Positions 13,174 to 15,511 of a stretch of DNA of 15,511 nucleotides are shown here, one piece after another. The notes beneath the pieces were generated by a model. That model made no database searches. It was not told the DNA's origin and saw only the letters and a program-made list of their open reading frames with translations. The DNA comes from CAUZFZ01 sp963579025. Lineage in GTDB: Bacteria; Planctomycetota; Planctomycetia; Planctomycetales; Planctomycetaceae. Each line of letters opens with the position of its first letter. The stretch's first letter is position 1. The stretch covers positions 1 to 15,511 of the forward strand of contig CAUZFZ010000209.1 of NCBI GenBank assembly GCA_963579025.1, read 5' to 3'. The position numbers and the translations under genes were made by a program.

Positions 13174-15511
13174 CTATTCACCCGCACGACGCACACGCCG
13201 TAACAGCCGAGCCGCACGCGAAAACTCCTGCTCGACGGGACCGCTGCCCTGACGACGGCGTCTCGCCAGAGCTCCAAATGTAATCCCCAGAGCGACAGCG
13301 CCTGCTGGAGAAGCGTCGGAACGATTGTAATCACTCACCTGAGCAGATTGCTCCTGATCTGAATTTCTGTCGACTGCTCCTTCGGATTCGGGTACTCGAT
13401 TCCCTGCCGATGAATCGAGCTGAGTCCTACTGGCCGAGTCGGCTGCATTCGCTCCGTTGGGTGCGTCCACGTCGAGCACGTCTTTGACGGCGGCTTGACC
13501 CTGATCATCGGGAGTGTCGGCGGAAGCATCGGCCTCATCGCCTTCGTTCGGTCCAGCGTTTTGATTTGCGTCGGCATCCGGATGTGGGATTTTCATTCCA
13601 TCCGGGTTGATCGGAACAAGTTCGAGTGGCTGAATTGCCTCACCAGCTTCCGGCAGAAACTCAGTGCCCGGTCCGAGTCGTCCTCCTGACATCTCGAACT
13701 CGAAGACGCGTTGTTCAATCGTGATCCCTTTCTGCGGGATCCGAGTGACAGTCCAGATTTCATAACTGGTGTTCTGTCGGATGTCCGAATTGCTGGTAAT
13801 GTAATTCTCCAGCCGCTCCGGGCTGCTCAGCAGCCGCTCACCCTGCTCGATCGTGAGCTGTTGCGATTCTTCCCCGTCATTCCACCGAATTTCCAGGAAG
13901 TCCTGCGATTGTGCGGCACTGGAAGCCGTCGCGGCGCCAGCACTTTCCGGAATGAGTGGTTCAACAATAGTGACCAGACTCGGTCGAGCGTTTGGATCCG
14001 GGGAGGCTGCTTCAACCACCACGGCGTCCACCAGAAGCTCCTGCGGCGGTGCACCACCAGTTTGGAATTCCCACTCGGCCCGGCCTGTGGATGGCGCCTC
14101 GACGTTGACGGACTCGCCCTGGCCTGCCTGCTGGACATTCACCAGTGTCTGCGCATCCACCAGCGTTGGATCAAACAGAATTCCATCCGTGTCTGTTGAA
14201 CTCAGCAGCGCGAGCTGGTTCGCGATGTTGGAGACATCGAACGGTTCACTAGTCCCTGTAAAGGTGGCAACATCCACTTCATTCGAGCCGTCCGGGTCTG
14301 TGACACTGTCTCCCGCAATAACGATCGATTCGTTTTGAGTGACCGAGAATCGGACTCCCACAATGAGCGGGTTGATTTCCCGGCCGTTCCGTCGAGAACT
14401 CAGAATCTCAGCCAGGATGTACCGGTGTGGAATGCTGGCTTCCACGCCTCCGGTCGGAACGATGTAAATCGACTGTCTGGCTTCGTCCCCGCTGTAGAAA
14501 TTCGAGTCGTCGGGTGCCCCGGCCAGGAGTCTGAATCCGGGAGGATCAGTTGGCGTGACCCCCCAGTCCACGTCAACCCGGAGGTTTTCCTCTCCCAGCA
14601 CTCCGACGGTGACGTCCACTCGCCCCAACTGCGAGGCATCCAGTCCGGCTCGCATCTCAAGGGATGACTCCACCTGAAGAAACGCCGCCTGAATCGGATC
14701 GCCGTTGCCATCCATCGTGACGAACAACGCCGGTCGCGGAGCGATCTGGCGTGTCACACCATGGTCAGTGCGAATCTCAATGTCTTCACCCAGCGTCACC
14801 CGCCCTTGTGCTTCGATCTGGACCGCATCATTCACAATCATCGCGTCCGCTGGTGAGGTGGCTATCGGCAGCCCCGTAGTGGGATCGCGGTTGATGTCTG
14901 TACTCATTCCAGGAGTCGGATCATCGTCCGTGGAGAGCGAACGACCGTTCATCAATACGAAGTCTTCTCGCGCGGTGATTCGAATGCTCTCGCTGACACT
15001 CGTTCCATCTCCCGCCATCCCGGCGACACTCAGGGTGGCATCCTCAACGGCCACAATATCGTCGTTGATCGTGATGTCGTCTGCAGTCAGTATCACAATG
15101 CTCTCAGACTGCACAGCCGCATTGGCCAGATCGTCCACGCTGTCGTTCATGACAAGCAGATCACCGCCCGTCTGCAGAGTAATTGAAACCATACCATTAT
15201 CAGGGTCATTCGACCCCGTCGCGTCGGCGTCGTTATCGACATGAATGATCGTCAGGTTGTCGACCTCAATAATCTCAATATTCCCGGCGGCGCCCCTTCC
15301 CCCGACCTGGTCGACATTGTCAACATCAAGCGAAGCGACCTGCGTCTCGATGGCATTTCCTGTGCCGATGCCTGTGACCGCATTGATCACAACCCGTCCG
15401 TTGGCGGCGTCAATGTCTTCACCACCAGTGTCGCCGTTGTCGATCACGCCTCCCGACGTCGTGTCGATCGTTACTGCCGTCAGGCTCGCGCTGCTCGTGA
15501 GCAGTCGGCCC
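13174..15511 (-). CDS. Large exported acidic repeat protein, C-terminal 778 residues only
   Basis: The frame is open to the right edge, so the N-terminus and any signal peptide lie outside; the GTG at 15447 is internal, not a believable start. The first third (about 15511-14750) has short beta-strand repeats rich in Asp, Asn, Gly and Val, such as GNIEIIEVDNLTIIHVD, SIVILTADDITINDDI and SIRITAREDFVLMNG, typical of parallel beta-helix adhesin-like proteins. A middle beta-rich part (about 14700-13700) includes SIYIVPTGG and TVTRIPQKGITIEQRVFEFE. An acidic Asp/Asn/Ala linker (about 13600-13340) follows, then a short hydrophobic stretch (AGAVALGITFGALA, about 13270-13311), RRRR and a basic tail ending RRVRRAGE. 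The order suggests a surface or cell-wall protein with a C-terminal anchor or sorting signal. Almost no Cys is present, as expected for an exported protein. Stop TAG at 13176-13174, 16 bp before the kinase. It is not a recognised named family; function is inferred from composition. Confidence 0.8.
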   Translation of the reverse strand, partial: GRLLTSSASLTAVTIDTTSGGVIDNGDTGGEDIDAANGRVVINAVTGIGTGNAIETQVASLDVDNVDQVGGRGAAGNIEIIEVDNLTIIHVDNDADATGSNDPDNGMVSITLQTGGDLLVMNDSVDDLANAAVQSESIVILTADDITINDDIVAVEDATLSVAGMAGDGTSVSESIRITAREDFVLMNGRSLSTDDDPTPGMSTDINRDPTTGLPIATSPADAMIVNDAVQIEAQGRVTLGEDIEIRTDHGVTRQIAPRPALFVTMDGNGDPIQAAFLQVESSLEMRAGLDASQLGRVDVTVGVLGEENLRVDVDWGVTPTDPPGFRLLAGAPDDSNFYSGDEARQSIYIVPTGGVEASIPHRYILAEILSSRRNGREINPLIVGVRFSVTQNESIVIAGDSVTDPDGSNEVDVATFTGTSEPFDVSNIANQLALLSSTDTDGILFDPTLVDAQTLVNVQQAGQGESVNVEAPSTGRAEWEFQTGGAPPQELLVDAVVVEAASPDPNARPSLVTIVEPLIPESAGAATASSAAQSQDFLEIRWNDGEESQQLTIEQGERLLSSPERLENYITSNSDIRQNTSYEIWTVTRIPQKGITIEQRVFEFEMSGGRLGPGTEFLPEAGEAIQPLELVPINPDGMKIPHPDADANQNAGPNEGDEADASADTPDDQGQAAVKDVLDVDAPNGANAADSASRTQLDSSAGNRVPESEGAVDRNSDQEQSAQVSDYNRSDASPAGAVALGITFGALARRRRQGSGPVEQEFSRAARLLRRVRRAGE

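Noticed and set aside
13158..13334. Longer kinase N-terminus beginning at 13334
   Set aside because: It would overlap the coding end of the exoprotein by about 160 bases, and the extra residues are a different-frame reading of its tail. The ATG at 13157 sits just after that gene's stop.

Overview
The window looks like a piece of a planctomycete chromosome (roughly Pirellulales or Planctomycetales). This rests on gene content, not on a marker gene. The clues are a very large Ser/Thr kinase fused to a coiled coil and many WD40 repeats, a giant acidic exported repeat protein beside it, and a two-domain SnoaL-like/lipocalin-like protein of a type common in that phylum. Coding density is high and GC content moderate to high. 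I see no tRNA, rRNA, CRISPR array, transposase or integrase, and nothing that marks a mobile element.

The plus-strand half (1-6695) reads as one transcription unit. It opens with the 3' part of a SnoaL-like protein (5' end outside the window or disturbed). About 64 bp later comes a lipoprotein RND adaptor (923-2578). The inner-membrane RND pump follows (2578-5922), its start codon overlapping the adaptor stop by one base. Last is a six-TM-like potassium-channel protein (5919-6695), which overlaps the end of the pump gene in an ATGA junction. The adaptor and pump would form an efflux complex. No outer-membrane factor is encoded here, so a TolC-like partner must come from elsewhere. Tight coupling of a K+-channel-like protein to an RND pump is the most unexpected feature of this half. 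The adaptor also seems to carry two copies of its C-terminal membrane-proximal module.

The minus-strand half (15511-6750) converges on the first half. The two meet in a 54-bp gap holding overlapping inverted repeats that could act as a bidirectional terminator. Read in its own direction, this half starts with the C-terminal 778 residues of a large exported protein: beta-helix-like repeats, a beta-rich middle, an acidic linker, a short hydrophobic segment and an Arg-rich tail. After a 16-bp gap comes a kinase of about 2135 aa with a disordered acidic N-terminus, a kinase domain with NRD and DWG motifs, one TM helix, an Ala/Lys/Glu coiled coil of heptad repeats, and about 21 WD40 blades that divide into three seven-bladed propellers. 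The predicted topology puts the kinase in the cytoplasm and the propellers outside the inner membrane. The pair may therefore be an exported structural protein plus a transmembrane kinase that senses or binds it; that link is inference from gene order.

Nothing here is a proven new system. The best leads are the pump-channel coupling, the duplicated adaptor module, the three-propeller transmembrane kinase and the exoprotein-kinase pair.
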